Positions 1-12,844 are shown, numbered from the stretch's first letter. The stretch: DNA of 64,000 bases from Mytilus trossulus (GCF_036588685.1 NC_086382.1:74063999-74127998); one strand, 5' to 3'. Made by a program: numbers and translations. Notes: generated by a model not told the origin, from the sequence alone.

Positions 1-240
1 AGTCAATTTTTAACAATTTTCATAAAATTTGTAAATTTTTAATTAACATTTCCACTGATACTACTGGGCCAATTTCATTATAGATAGAGATAATTGTAAG
101 CAGCAAGACTGTTTAGTAAAGTAAGATTTAAAAACACATCACCATCAACAAAACACAATTTTGTCATGAATTCATCTGCTTCCTTTGTTTAATATTCACA
201 TATACCAAGGTGAGCGACACAGGCTCTTTAGAGCCTCTAG
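1..240 (+). repeat. 3' fragment of the mussel repeat seen in full at 46650-48465
   Basis: Ends in GGTGAGCGACACAGGCTCTT and GAGCCTCTAGTTT, matching the end of the 46650-48465 element with few differences along the whole 240 bp. It is truncated by the window edge. Confidence 0.85.
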
Positions 241-629
241 TTTGTAAATAAGATGAGAGCTCTTTTTTATCTCAAAGTTATCATTCTGCTACATTTTCTT
301 TGCAATAAAAGGCGAAATTACTTGAATGAAAACTTTCAACCATTTTCTAACTTTTAGCAGATTAGACACAATATGAAAAAGACTATTTTGAAAATCAGAA
401 AAAGAAATACATAATTTTCTTTTAAGGTCATTTTTTTTCACTAGACAGACAATGTATAATATAAACACTGTAGAATTTTCTTTAGAAAAGTATTATGAAA
501 CATATCGTTATATTTTCTGTATGTTCATTAAAGAGAACGCTATTTCAGACTATCACTCCAAGTCTATACTAAATAATTCCTATGCACTAAGACAAATAAT
601 CTAAGTTCTAAAATTTTAAAATTCTGAAA

Positions 630-845
630 ATTGTTGACAATGTAATGGAATTTGATGTGACTGTCATACAAGTGAGAGGTTTAGCTAGCTAAAAAACCAG
701 GTTCAATCCACCATTTTCTACATTAGAAAATGCCTGTTCAAGTAAGGAATATGACAGTTGTTATCCATTCATTTGATGTGTTTGGACTTTTGATTTTGGA
801 CTTTCCTTTTTGAACTTTCCTCGGAGTTCAGTATTTTTGTGTTTT
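630..845 (+). repeat. Short interspersed repeat (family with TCCTCGGAGTTC near its end)
   Basis: Shares GACTGTCATACAA, GGTTTAGCTAGCTA, CCACCATTTTCTAC and TTTCCTCGGAGTTCAGTATT with copies at about 23690-23990, 24240-24500 and 43170-43475. Reverse copies lie at about 30770-30905, 32695-32790, 53205-53290 and 53815-53895. No coding capacity is seen. It lies just downstream, in the gene direction, of the last visible TRAPPC10 exon. Confidence 0.8.
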
Positions 846-889
846 TACTTTTTTCTACACACTTGTTGTAAAGCTATTGCAAATATTAC

Positions 890-3800
890 CAAATAAATTT
901 TCTGGAATGAGTCCTTTGATGAAAGAGCCTCCCTCAGTTTATCCCTAGGTCTTGGCTGGTTGTTTACATTAACTGGATAAAAAACACAAAATGGATATTC
1001 AATAACATAAAAATGAAATTTTTTAAGCGAAGATAATTTTTCTTTATGCAATAAAATTAAAATGCACGGTTTATGAATTGCTGACTTTAAGCATTTAAAA
1101 AATCATTTCACTCCTGTACTGCCATTTTCATGTCATATAACAGATGGGTTGTTTTAAATGGATGTCAGTACACCTTGTTAATATAGATGGAGCAATTATT
1201 TCAACAAATTATAGAATGCATTTAATATTACGATTCTTTTTTTTTCAGTATCTTTCCATATTATTTTTCTTGCATTCAAATTAACATCTAAATAAATCTT
1301 AAAAAAATATACCTGCATCATTTTCTTCCGCTATTCCCATTCCGGAGGTTAAGTCTAACACCATTGTCAACTGTTCTGACCTAGGCTGTACATCATCCTC
1401 GGGCATCAAACCACATAGTTCTCCCAAACTGTACAGCTATCAAATAAAATAATAAAAGTATGGTTTGGTGATCTAATATGGTTTTCTTTTCTTTCCATGC
1501 TTTCTGTCTTATCTGAATCTGAAGTCTATGAAAGCTGTATGAGAACAGGATTTATATTCAAATCGGACTTTAAATCAATTCAATAACTGTGGATTCGTTA
1601 TTATTCTTTAGATACCAATTTTTGTTGGTTTCGTAGGTACAGGTGAACCTATCCATGAAAATGTTTCGCCACAAAAATAAATAAATCCACAGTAAATGAT
1701 GATTACTTTTTCGGGAATCCTAGAAAGAAAGCTATCCTTTTTTTTAGGAATTCTAGATTTAGTTTTTGTTTTTGATTAACACCCCTTCTTAACACTCCTA
1801 TGTTTAAATTAAATCCTGAATTTTCTCTAGCATTGAACCACCGTTGAGCTCTGTATAAATAGAACCCTTACCTTTTTCCTAGCATGATCCCAAAGTGTAG
1901 CTCTGTACAAATAGAACAGTTCTGGATTGTACAAGTCCTCGTATTTCTCACAGGTCTGTAGAACTTCTAAAGCACTTACAAATGACCAACAATCTAAGGC
2001 TCCAGGAATGACACTTATCTAAAAAATTAAAGAAAATTAAAATGATTAAGGAATGGTTTATCTAAATATGAAAAAAATTGTGCATCATTTATCTACATTT
2101 TACATATTACATATTTTTAGTAATAAAAGTATATAAATAAATTTGGTGTTTTTACTGTCTTCTGATTGGTTAAAAGAATTAGCTTTATTTTCACAATGTT
2201 ATCAATTTTTATGGCGACACACCCACTCTAACGTTGTGTATTCATATGCAAACATCTGTGTACGTTGTTATTCAAATTAATATATATCTTTGAGCCTCAT
2301 TTTTTATAGAAATTTATTTAAAATGAATGGCAATAATTTATTTTGAATTTATTGAACCATAAAATTAATTTTTTACTCTTCACATTTAACATAATCCGCT
2401 TCGCATTATTCAATGTGAAGAGTCAAAAATTAATTTATGGTTCAATAAATTCAAAATAAATAACAGCCATTCATTAAGTGTTCCTATCATTATAAAAAAA
2501 AAACAATTGAACAATTCAAGCAGGATTTCACAGAATCTATCTAAATTCACAAAAAAAGATATGTATGTATTTTTATACAAGCGGGGAATGAAAACCATAA
2601 AATCTAAGAAACAGACAAAGACAAAAGGTTAACATTTCATACCTTAAGTTTCATGACTTCCAGAACAGTGTTATACAGGAACTCCATGGCTCTTCTGGAC
2701 ACCTCTGATGGCTTCCCTAATAAGAACAACAATGCACATTGTCTAGAGAATAAATAATTCCTAAACTCTATCAGACTAGCCTTATTGTCTTTTATTTGGT
2801 CTCGCCTGTCACGGTTGATAGCTTTCTGTAGAGAGATACCAGCCCACGATTTACACTCTAAGAAGTTATTTGTCAGCCAGGGTACAGCAGCTGTGAAAAT
2901 TATAAAACAGTCTACAATAATAATATGTTTATGCAATCAATTCATTATATCATGGGTGATCTATATTAGTTGATTTGAATTTAATACTTTTGTTCAAGGC
3001 AAGGTAGTCCTAAAATCTAAAAACAATCAATAAAATTGAGAATGGAAATGGGGAATGTGTCAAAGAGACAACAACCCAATATAAAGCAGACAACAGCAGA
3101 AGGTCTTCAACAGGTGTTCAATGTAGCGAGAAATTCCCTCACCTGGAGACATCCTTCAGCTGTCCCCTAAACAAATATATATACTAGTTCAGTGATAATG
3201 AACGCCATACTAAACTCAAAATTGTCCACAAGAAACTAAAATTAAAAATAATACAAGGCTAGCAAAGGCCAGAGACTCCTGACCTGGGACAGGCGCAAAA
3301 ATGCGGTGGGGTTAAACATGTTTATGAGATCTCAAACCTCCCCCTATACCTCTAGCCAATGCAGAAAAGTAAACGCATAACAATATGCACATTAAAATTC
3401 AGTTCAAGAGAAGTCTGAGTCTGATGTCAGAAGATTTAACCAAAGAAAATAAACAAAATTGAATTCCAGTCATTGGTATTCATGATTTTACCCAAGACAC
3501 ACTTTTGTTCCTATCGGTAGTTTCAATAACTGACAAATTGGATCTTATGTTTATCTTTTTTGTAGGGTGTCTGTTGAAATGGATAGAAATTATTCCATCA
3601 TAGTGTGCATACAGAAAAAAAGACAGTTTTATAGTATATTACAATTTGAATGTAAACTTACTGCCTGATACTTTAGTAATAACAAACTGACTAAACAAAG
3701 CATCTAACTCATCATACTGTATCATAGCATCATCATACAGACCTAACATCTCAAACATGAAGGCAAGCTCCTCCTGAAAATACATTATAATTTATTTTTA

Positions 3801-6800
3801 ATATTTATAAACATAAAGAAGGAATGTAAAATATTTACAAAAATAGCTTCCCCAAAAATCAGAACTTAGATAGAAATATGATAGACCTTGGAATTAGCTT
3901 AATTAATTCTTAGATCTAATTAACCACAGAAACATAAAGTGCTCCTCCAAAAGTAAAATAACCATCTGCGAAAAGAGAACATGATACAGAATATAGTAAA
4001 ATGGTTTTGCAGTCAAGCTTGAAGGAGGATTTCATTTGGCATACAAATATTGTGTCAAGTACAACTATTTTCATAAATCTTGTATTATATAGAAAGTAAG
4101 CATTACTTAATACGTTTTGCCACTATTTTAGCAATATAAAACCGGTTAAATAGCAGTAACTACTAATGAACTAATCAAATGTATGAGAAAAAACAAAATG
4201 TTGACTTTATTTCATAACACTAGATTGGCAACTGTCAAATTTTCTGGGAACAATGTGATGTTATCACAAATATGTAAGCACAATATTTAGCGTGCACAAC
4301 ACCTGTATTAGAAAGAACTGTATAAATCCCCATCCAGGTTCATTCCTCCTCTCCCTCATCAGTCTCATGTTCTCCTCATATTTAGATAGATGTCGATTAT
4401 AAGCTTGTAATAATAGGTTTCTCAGCCTCTGTAACAAGGCTGTCCAGCTCTCCTGGCCTTTTTGTTCCTGTTTCAATGGATCTGTGATAGCAATACATCT
4501 GTAAATATTGTCAAATCAGAACATTAAATTGCTCTTTCAAAATTTCCATTAGGGAGCCTCCATAGAGGAAACACGGGTTGATCCCTACAAATAGTGACAG
4601 TTGGTAGGTATGGAGTTATATATATCTAACAGTTTTGAAGCAACATTTGCTTGCAACTCTGCACTTGTGAAATAATTGATAAATTAGGTCTCAAACTTTA
4701 AGACCTATCTTAGATTTCATAATAAAACCTTAAATCTTATAGTATGAATACCAAAGGAGTAGGTTTTTTGGCCCCAAAATATAGCAGTTTTAGAAAATTG
4801 TGAAAATGTAATCGTTACGATATTTATTGGAAAGTAAAATGCATCCACTACATAAATATGGGCTGTTTTTGACAATACAATGCACATATATCGGGTACTA
4901 GCATCATTAAGTCATGCTAAATTATTGAAATCTTCTCAATTTGATCATTTTAGCTAAATTTTAGACGGTTTCCGTCTTAAATGAAAGTGGCCGCATTCAT
5001 GTTCATTCATAATATTGAAATGCAAGTTGTATTTGATGATGATACATAATATATATAAAGGTTTAGGATGAACACAGATGCGGCCACTTTCATTTTTGAC
5101 AAAAACCATCTGAAAAGTGACTTTTTTTTGCATATTTGATAGATTTTTCATATTTAAGCTTGAATCGGAGCGTTTTTAATGATTTAATCAGTTAAAATCT
5201 TTCACACAAAATAATTGAATCATTTGAAATAGACACTTAACTGTTTAAAAAGTGTCTTAAATCTTTCGTTAGATGAACTTGAAAATTGAGGCCGAAATCA
5301 GCCCTTACCGGACCTACTCCTTTAAGCTGATATATTGTACATAACATTCAAAATATAAACTAATCAGTTTCAATGATATTCAAACTAAGAAACTGGGTCC
5401 TAATAACTACACAGTGTTTATTTCTTGTACTGATTTGTACTTTAAAAATACTAAATAGATATACAATATTTAGTTGATGTTGCCATGCACTTATTTGTAG
5501 CATGTTTTCAAAACTTTTTGGAACACCTTTGATTGCTATTTCAGAAAAGTTAAAACAGAGGTGGTGCATTTATTCATGATGTATAATCCCATGACAAGTC
5601 CAACCAGATGCTCCGCAGGGCGCAGCTTTATACGACCGCAGAGGTTGAACCCTGAACGGTTGGGGCAAGTATGGACACAACATTCAAGCTGGATTCAGCT
5701 CTAAATTTGGATTGTGATTAAATAGTTGACACAGCATACGTTTCTGACACAGAATGAATGTGGTCTAATGAACTTAAAATTTTTGTTTTGCCTTTGAGCA
5801 ATTCACTATGCTGTTGAATATTAATCCTCTCAAAAAAATGTTTGAAGAAATTTTATTTTTATTTATTAAATTTCAAATGAGAAAAATTTAACCCCCCCCC
5901 CCCAATTTTTTTTTTCACACCCCCTATCCTTTATTCCAAAACTAATCTCAATTCAAATTTCTAATTGAGTTTGCAACAATAATTACTCATTTAAATACAT
6001 CATAAAATATTAAAATGTTAAAAAGTGCTTGTTATCACTGAATGGTAAAGATTGTTTTAATTTATCAGTTGGTAGTAAAAGTGAATATACATTGTATATT
6101 GAATAAAACAATGATTTAAGTTTATTCAACTACCTATTCTGGACAAAGAAAGATACTATGCAATTGAAAATCTCTTGCTATTGCACAATACTGTGCAATT
6201 GAAGATTTCTTGTTATTGCTGAGTACTGTGCAATTGAAAATTTCTTGCTATTGCACAATACTTAATATAATAATTTTAGATCCTGATTTGGACCAACTTG
6301 AAGACTGGGCCAATAATCAAAAATCTAAGTACATGTTTGGATTCAACATATCAAAGAGCCCCAAGAATTCAATTTTTGTTAAAATCAAACAAAGTTTAAT
6401 TTTGGACCCTTTGGACCTTAATGTAGACCAATTTGAAAACAGGACCAAAAATTAAGAATCTACATACAGTTAGATTTGGCATATCAAAGAACCCCTTTTA
6501 TTCAATTTTTGATGAAATCAAACAAAGTTTAATTTTGGACCCCGATTTGGACCAACTTGAAAACTGGGCCAATAATAAAAAATCTAAGTACATTTTTAGA
6601 TTCAGCATATCAAAGAACACTAAAGTTTTAATTTTTGTCAAAATCAACCTAAGTTTAATTTTGGACCCTTTGGACCTTAATGTAGACCAATTTGAAAAAG
6701 GGACCAAAAATAAAGAATCTAAGTACACAGTTAGACTCGGCATATCAAAGAACCCCAATAATTCAATTTTTGATGAAATCAAACAAAGTTTAATTTTGGA

Positions 6801-8962
6801 CCCTTTGGGCCCCTTATTCCAAAACTGTTGTTGGGACCAAACCTCCCAGAATCAATACCAACCTTCCTTTTGAGGTCATAAACCTTTTGTTTAAATTTCA
6901 TAGATTTCTATTTACTTTTACTAAAGTTATGGTGCGAAAACCAAGAAAAATGCTTATTTGAACCCCTTTTTGGCCCCTAATTCCTAAACTGTTAGGACCA
7001 AAACTCCCAAAATCAATCCCAACCTTCCTTTTGAGGTCATTAACCTTGTGTCAAAATTTCATAGATTTCTATTTACTTAAACTTAAGTTACAGTGCGAAA
7101 AAACAAGAAAATGCTTATTTGGGACCTTTTTGGCCCCTAATTCCTAAAATGTAGGGATCAAAACTCCCAAAATCAATCCAAGCCTTCCTTTTGTGGTCAT
7201 AAACCTTGTGTTAAAATTTCATAGATTTCTATTCACTTTTACTAAAGTTAGAGTGCAATAACTAAAAGTATTCGGACGACGACGACGACGCCAACGTGAT
7301 AGCAATATACGACGAAATTTTTTTCAAATTTTGCGGTCGTATAAAAACAAAGGAACTTAAATGCTGCTCTTCATCTTAAAGCTAGAACACAGCACAGAGG
7401 AACTGGACTTTAAATAATGATTTTCATCTTCAAGCATGGACACAGCATAAAGGAACAAAGTGCTAATTGTTATCATAAAGTTAAAATCAGTTACACACTA
7501 CATGTACCTATCTGGTTGTTTGCCACAGAAATCATTTTTGACCTTGTCTATGACAGATGACCTTGGAAGTAGTTTAGTTTTAGCTTTAGAATCATCGTTA
7601 CTGACAACTACAATCAGCCAATCAGGAATGTTATTGTTTTTCAGTGCAGTATGCCATTCTGTTAGTTCTTCTTTGGCTGTCTGTTTGTAGGTTTCTAAAT
7701 CCTAACAAAATATAAAAAATATCTTAAAGAACTAATCAACATTGTAACGATATCTGTAAAAGATTGTCAACAATTATTTCCAATTGACAATGGCACTTTA
7801 ACTGTTCATTTCAACTTATTAAGAAAGCAGGAGCAAAAAATCATTTTCAATTATCTATACAAGTATTGAAGTCATAGAAAATTCATCATTATCAATTCCA
7901 GTTGAAAGAAATTTTTAGGGAAAAGCTGCTGTATTTTGCTGATATTATTAGCAGAGAAAGAATAGTTACATTCTATGCATTTTTGTTTAATAAACAAAAG
8001 CCGTACAGTGACCTATAGTTGTTAATCTGTCATTTTGGTCTCTTGTGGACAGTTGTCTCATTGGTAATCATACCACTTCTTCATTTTTATAAATGCTATT
8101 AAATTGTACAGACAATGACAGAGTTATGCTGAAACAGATAATATCAAATCAACAGTAAAGTTTTTTTTAAAGAAATTGTGGCAAATATTACAACATACAG
8201 AATCTACCCAGAAGACATGGAAATAAGGTCTGCTGACTAATGTTTTGTCTGTTTCTTTTGGTAGTATATCTTCATCATAAGGTACAAAACTGGCTTCAAT
8301 GTGTACTGTCTTTGGTGGTCTACCGTATGACCTATAAAAATTCAAATGTTTTAAAAAACATATTTTATTATCAACACTATCTCAACAAGGTTATTATAAT
8401 ATATATATCAAAGTGAATAGCTGGTTCATATTTAAACATGTCAAGTGTTTCAGAGTTTTCTCATGGAAATATAATGCTACATTTATATTGCTCTAATGTG
8501 ATCCTGAAATGATGTCCTTATAGATAGTGATGCTTTAAGTTCTACAAACAGGATGGTACTTCATAATTTTCTGTTCATCAGAATACTATATGAAATTTAT
8601 ATGGAGACCACTGTTAGGTTAACAATTTTTTAAATAAATAAAAATGCTGGCATCTTTTTATTATAAATTTATGTATTTCAGATTAAGTGTCTTAGCTAAC
8701 ACATTTAGTACTGCTGCCTGCTGGTATACATAAGTATCATGGAGGAGACCTGTATCATCTGTCTATACATGTAGGCTGTGTCTGGTCACTGATATGATTT
8801 AAATGATACATTTGTACTTGAACATTATAACTTCTAATTTCTAATTAAATTCACTAACTTTAATGTATGTAATATATTACCTTCTCCATTCTGTAGTCTC
8901 CTTTGGCAATGTTTGTACTAGAGTTGGATGTAATGATGAGAATATTGTCTGATCACCATGAC
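890..8962 (-). CDS. TRAPPC10: TRAPPC10 (trafficking protein particle complex subunit 10), internal exons, partial
   Basis: TRAPPC10 is a subunit of TRAPPII, the Rab-activating complex acting in Golgi and endosomal trafficking. Nine minus-strand exons fit: 8881-8962, 8199-8331, 7508-7701, 4303-4498, 3662-3773, 2643-2890, 1872-2018, 1313-1436, 890-972. All have AG/GT flanks and consecutive phases agree, giving 439 codons. Landmarks that match the family from memory: HGDQTIF, RRSYGRPPKTVH, LLPRSSVIDKVKNDFC, RNEPGWGFIQFFLIQ, EELAFMFEMLGLYDDA, LDALFSQFV, LRS/FRNYLFSRQC region, PGALDCWSFV, KLREALSS. This is roughly the amino-terminal third of a family usually about 1,250 residues long. The 3' exons lie left of position 890, beyond the window. 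The first coding exon (start codon) should lie above 8962, but I could not find it. Introns are packed with repeats. Identity is firm; exact exon ends rest on splice-site reading. Confidence 0.93.
2322..2475. repeat. 154-bp foldback hairpin in a TRAPPC10 intron
   Basis: Left arm AATGAATGGCAATAATTTAT and the following bases pair with the right arm ending ATAACAGCCATTCATT. Each arm is about 65 bp with few mismatches, around a short spacer near 2395. This is typical of a palindromic MITE. The small ORFs across it are not genes. Confidence 0.8.
3036..3480 (+). repeat. Mussel interspersed repeat, copy 1 (GGGGAATGTGTCAAAGAGAC family)
   Basis: Begins near GGGGAATGTGTCAAAGAGAC and runs through GGACAGGCGCAAAAATGCGG. 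The same family appears inverted at 19535-19640, 19785-20165, 20565-20710 and 42180-42590, and as fragments at 57010-57070 and 61640-61730. It is non-coding and sits in a TRAPPC10 intron. Confidence 0.85.
4752..5322. repeat. Inverted-terminal-repeat element (AAAGGAGTAGGT ends)
   Basis: Left end AAAGGAGTAGGT (from about 4754) and right end ACCTACTCCTTT (to about 5322) are exact inverted copies of 12 bp. Inside, AAATGAAAGTGGCCGCAT and ATGCGGCCACTTTCATTTT form a second inverted pair (4980-5097). It fits a small non-autonomous element; no clear target duplication was seen. Confidence 0.6.
5627..7345. repeat. 1.7-kb mussel element with perfect 14-bp inverted ends and internal repeats
   Basis: Ends are TTTATACGACCGCA (5627-5640) and its exact complement TGCGGTCGTATAAA (7332-7345). 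The interior contains repeated units built around TTTAATTTTGGACCC and GCATATCAAAGAACCCC (6280-6840), then three diverged copies of a CCTTCCTTTTGAGGTCAT unit (6840-7230) and a GACGACGACGACG run. The apparent ORFs at 6210-6873 come from this repetition. Partial relatives lie at 28690-28860 and 62018-62460. Confidence 0.8.
7985..8095 (+). repeat. Fragment of mussel repeat (GTCTCATTGG family)
   Basis: GCCGTACAGTGACCTATAG through GTTGTCTCATTGGTAATCAT matches, in reverse orientation, the longer copy at 34805-35100; further fragments are at 44040-44130 and 54720-54990. It lies in a TRAPPC10 intron. Confidence 0.75.
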
Positions 8963-9344
8963 CTGAAAAAAAATTCTTTTGATCATAAATGTTAGTATTG
9001 CATTGTTCATGTAGGAAAAATGTTTAAAATGCCAACATCCTGAAATGCTATACTTTATATAGCCATAATAGGATTGAGTTTTCTTCCTTGATAAAGGTCC
9101 CATGATGAAATATCTTTTACACATGATATACATTGATAAAGGTGTTTACATCTTTGTCTACTTTATTCATTTTTTTGTTTTTTTTGTTTTGAGCAAGTTT
9201 CTGATTTGGCTGACAGCAGAATCCTAAAAGAAATTAAGCTTCACATCCCAATACATGTAAAAATTATAGGAGATATTTCACAAATTTGACCTACCGAAAA
9301 TAAGACTATTCAATGAATTTGTAATAATATAAGTACAAATGTAC

Positions 9345-10710
9345 CATGACGGATGCCGCATGTAGAGCAGGATCTGCATACCCTTCTGGAGCACCTGAGA
9401 TCAACCACAGGTTTTGGTGAGGTTTGTGTTGCTAAGTTTTTAGTTTTCTATTTTGTGTCTTGTGTACTATCATTTGTTCGGTTTTTTTTCCTAATTTTTT
9501 ACACAGGTGCTTGAGGACAGGATCCTGTATGAGCCCCATATAGTCCCTCCCACTTTTTTTTTTTTTTTTTTTAATCATTTATCTCAGATTTTTCGATATA
9601 TATCACTTATTTGTACCATATATATACTAATATACCATATTTATACTCTAAATATGCATGTTTAATATCAACGTGAATCTCGACTATAGAGCGAAGCGAA
9701 AGGTTGCCAACTTCGTTTAAAAAAATTGGGGCAATGGTCAGGAAAAATTGTTTTAAAATCTAATAAAATATCTCTTACCGGTCTAGTCAACGAGTACTTG
9801 CTGTTCCCATATAATTATCCTTATTGAATATCAATATCCAGACATAATATATTACTGTTTAAACACTTTTAAATAGTTTTTTCGCTGGCGGTGTTGCAGT
9901 TTTTTTGTCCATTCAACTTCGATCAACGGAAGTTACAAAACAACAACATCTGTGTGGTCTTCAGCTCAAGAAGGATAACTCCACCTGAAAACGCAGGAAA
10001 TTAGATGAGTTCCGGGGTAGAAAAAGTCAGAGATTTTCGAAATGTACACATTCGAAATTCTCGTATGTTTTCTTTTCCTGCATTTACCCCGAACTCATCT
10101 AATTTCCCGCGTTTTCAGGTGGAGTTATCCTTCTTGAGCTGAAGACCACACAGATGTCGTTGTTTTGTAACTTCCGTTGATCGAAGTTGAATGGACAAAA
10201 AAAATGCAACACCGCCAGCGAAAAAACTAATTAAAAGTGTTTAAACAGTAATATATTATGTCTGGATATTGATATTCAATAAGGATAATTATATGGGAAC
10301 AGCAAGTACTCGTTGACTAGACCGGTAAGAGACATTTTATTAGATTTTAAAACAATTTTTCCTGACCATTGCCCCAATTTTTTGAAACGAAGTTGGCAAC
10401 CTTTCGCTTCGCTCTATAGTCGAGATTCACGTTGATAGTAAACATGCATATTTAGAGTATAAATATGGTACATTAGTATATATATATGGTACAAATAAGT
10501 GATATATATCGAAAAGTCTGAGATAATGATAAAAAAAAAAAAAAAAAAAAGGGGGGAGGGACTATATGGGGCTCATACAGGATCCTGTCCTCAAGCACCT
10601 GTGATTTTTTAGCCATGCCCATGGTGTTGTCAGTTTATTTAATTTTCAATCTACATGTATGAGTTTGACTGTCCCTCTGGAATCTTTCGCCCCTCTTGTA
10701 TCAATACCAA
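9345..10710 (+). repeat. Older interspersed repeat, split in two by the foldback element
   Basis: The left part (9345-9501, with GGAGCACCTGAGATCAACCA) and right part (10604-10710, with ATGAGTTTGACTGTCCCTCT) make one continuous repeat when the 9502-10603 insert is removed. Uninterrupted relatives are at 27760-27960 and, reversed, at 52360-52600; a short piece is at 51085-51140. Confidence 0.8.
9502..10603. mobile_element. 1102-bp foldback (long-inverted-repeat) transposon, hAT-like target duplication
   Basis: Both ends begin CACAGGTGCTTGAGGACAGG when read inward. The arms remain nearly identical inverted copies for about 520 bp, meeting at a spacer near 10020-10084. Flanks carry an 8-bp direct repeat ATTTTTTA at 9494-9501 and 10604-10611, as expected for hAT-type insertion. 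No transposase ORF is present, so it must have been mobilised in trans. It lies upstream of the most 5' TRAPPC10 exon found. Confidence 0.9.
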
Positions 10711-10711
10711 C

Positions 10712-12834
10712 CACACTATCTATAAGAGTTTAAAGGCAACATTCAAGATGTTTGGTTGCTGTCTAACTGACTAGCATCTATATTTCATCTCCCTTTATTC
10801 TTTATATTATAAGTGCGTACAATGGGAGGCAACTCTCATTGTACCTAATTGATAACACCTTGTAAGAGATTGCTTCCCTTTGATACTTCATCCGGGTTTA
10901 TATAACCATGTGGGTTTAAGCGAAAGAGCATGTTCCAGGCCACTTTATTATGTAATTGATATAAAACATTTTTTTTTTTCTTTTTCTTTTTATTGTTAAT
11001 TTTTTCTAATTACTTTTATTATTACCCACATTGGGGTTCAGGTGCTTCATATTGACATTTTGTTCATTGTAGCTTATTGATACCATGCTTGGTATAACTA
11101 TATATGCATTACTATAATAAAGCACCTTTCGCCAAACACTATTAGTTGTCAATTAAAGGCAAAGCTGACAACATAAAATCTTAGTTTTATCTAAACGATT
11201 ATCTGATTAGATGCCATGCATTTGTTATTTTTCTAAGATTTGCATATTAAAACTGACATGTTACGATTGGCTTTGCTTCCATTAAATATGTAGTATTAAT
11301 GATGATCTAAATCTATATCTAAACTGTCAAAATCCAACCCAGTACAAATTTAACCGGAAGTTGATTAATAGTATTTAAAAAGTAGAATATATCCGGTCTG
11401 GATATGCATATTTTCCGACAGGTTTTATTAAAAAAAAATATTTAAGATTTCGTTTAAGCTTTTAAGTTATTATTTAATCTAAACTGCCTTTTTTTTACCA
11501 AGGCTTGGTCAATAAAACTCAATAAAACAGTGAAGCATGATAAGAAAAAACAATAATAAACACTAAACCAAACGCTTTTATTTGTTTTAAAATATCAAAT
11601 CAAATAGTTCACTGAGTTCCATATTACATGTATAATCTGAGACTACTGCAACACAGAGATTGGTCAATACCGATTTATTATAGTAGTCTCAGGTATAATT
11701 TAGTATATACTTCATCTTAATAACAACAGGTTTCAGATATGTTCTTGCTTTTTTGTATAAGTATATTTTATTTTACTTATATAATTATAGAATATCATCG
11801 TAAACAGTTAGGTTTAAGATATGTTTTTTGCTTTATTTGTACAAGGATTTTTCAGTATACGGTCACTAAAAATACCAATTAATAATCCTTGACTGTTCTA
11901 ATACAATTAAAGCCTCTCCTGCCAATCCACAAGTACCTTTGTTTGTGTGTGACTGTTCATTTTGGTGTGATTTTCGCAGTCGGTATTCAAACTAAGTCGA
12001 TTTCATTGAAAAATCAGAGGCAAGTGTTTGAGATATTGATAACTAAACGTAACAGGTATATTTACAGGATAAAACAATATGTGCATGATAGTCGAAAATA
12101 TAATCTAATTGATAAACACTTTATTTGTTCTTAGTTTAGTTCGTGTATTGTCGACAAAGGTAGTGATCTTTGATAACACATGTCTCTTTGTAAGATAACA
12201 TGATAAGGATATAAACAATAGAACGAACTAGCCAAGATCAGGTATGTTATCAGTGGAACATGCCACACTAGATAAGCTAAAGCCGAACATTTAATTTTTG
12301 CTTGATACCTCGGTCGGCTCATGCTTTATTTGGAATTTAAAAGTATTTATCATATGTTCGTAACTGTCGGAGATGCACCCACCACCATTACGGTGAGTAA
12401 GTTTGAGTCCATATTATAAAATATCAACACATGTATTATAGACTATTTTAAGGTTAGATTAAATTATCTTATTTCGTGGTACTTAAAGACCTAGACTGAG
12501 ATACTAATATTTTGTGTGTAATTATGTTGTAACGTTTACTTATATTCATTTATTGTATGTTCATTGAATCTCATTTATGTGGAATTAAAGATATGAATGA
12601 ATTAATAAACCATTACATGTGTCTTATATTTTGGCGTATAAAAACATATCCGTCAGAACAAGCACGTTACGCAAATTCATAAAAAAATATTTGTAGGATG
12701 CCTACAAACTCTTGGGTAACCGCTGTACGTCTCTTATTCAGTACATGCATTTGTAGTTATATTTTGTGATATGAAAGTAATATAATTTTTGGAAACTATT
12801 TCAAATTAAGGATTACATCTTCGAATTCCTCGTA
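10712..12834. other. No recognisable gene; one small hairpin
   Basis: No ORF here shows family features. A short inverted pair, TGAGACTACTG and TAGTAGTCTCA, lies at about 11638-11691. This stretch is where a TRAPPC10 first exon or promoter could lie, but nothing could be confirmed. Confidence 0.5.
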
Positions 12835-12844
12835 CAGAGTTATG

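Noticed and set aside
6210..6873. Overlapping plus-strand ORFs of 81 and 146 codons with repeated LDPDLDQLENW-like segments
   Set aside because: They follow the internal repeats of the element at 5627-7345, so the repetition is at DNA level; there is no splice or start context.
12131..12322. Minus-strand 63-codon ORF considered as the TRAPPC10 first exon
   Set aside because: It has no similarity to the family's amino terminus and no phase-1 donor that would fit the exon starting at 8962.
12352..12391. Plus-strand ATG followed by 13 codons and a good donor (ACG|GTGAGTAAG)
   Set aside because: No partner exon or family match was found; a chance donor in AT-rich DNA is as likely.
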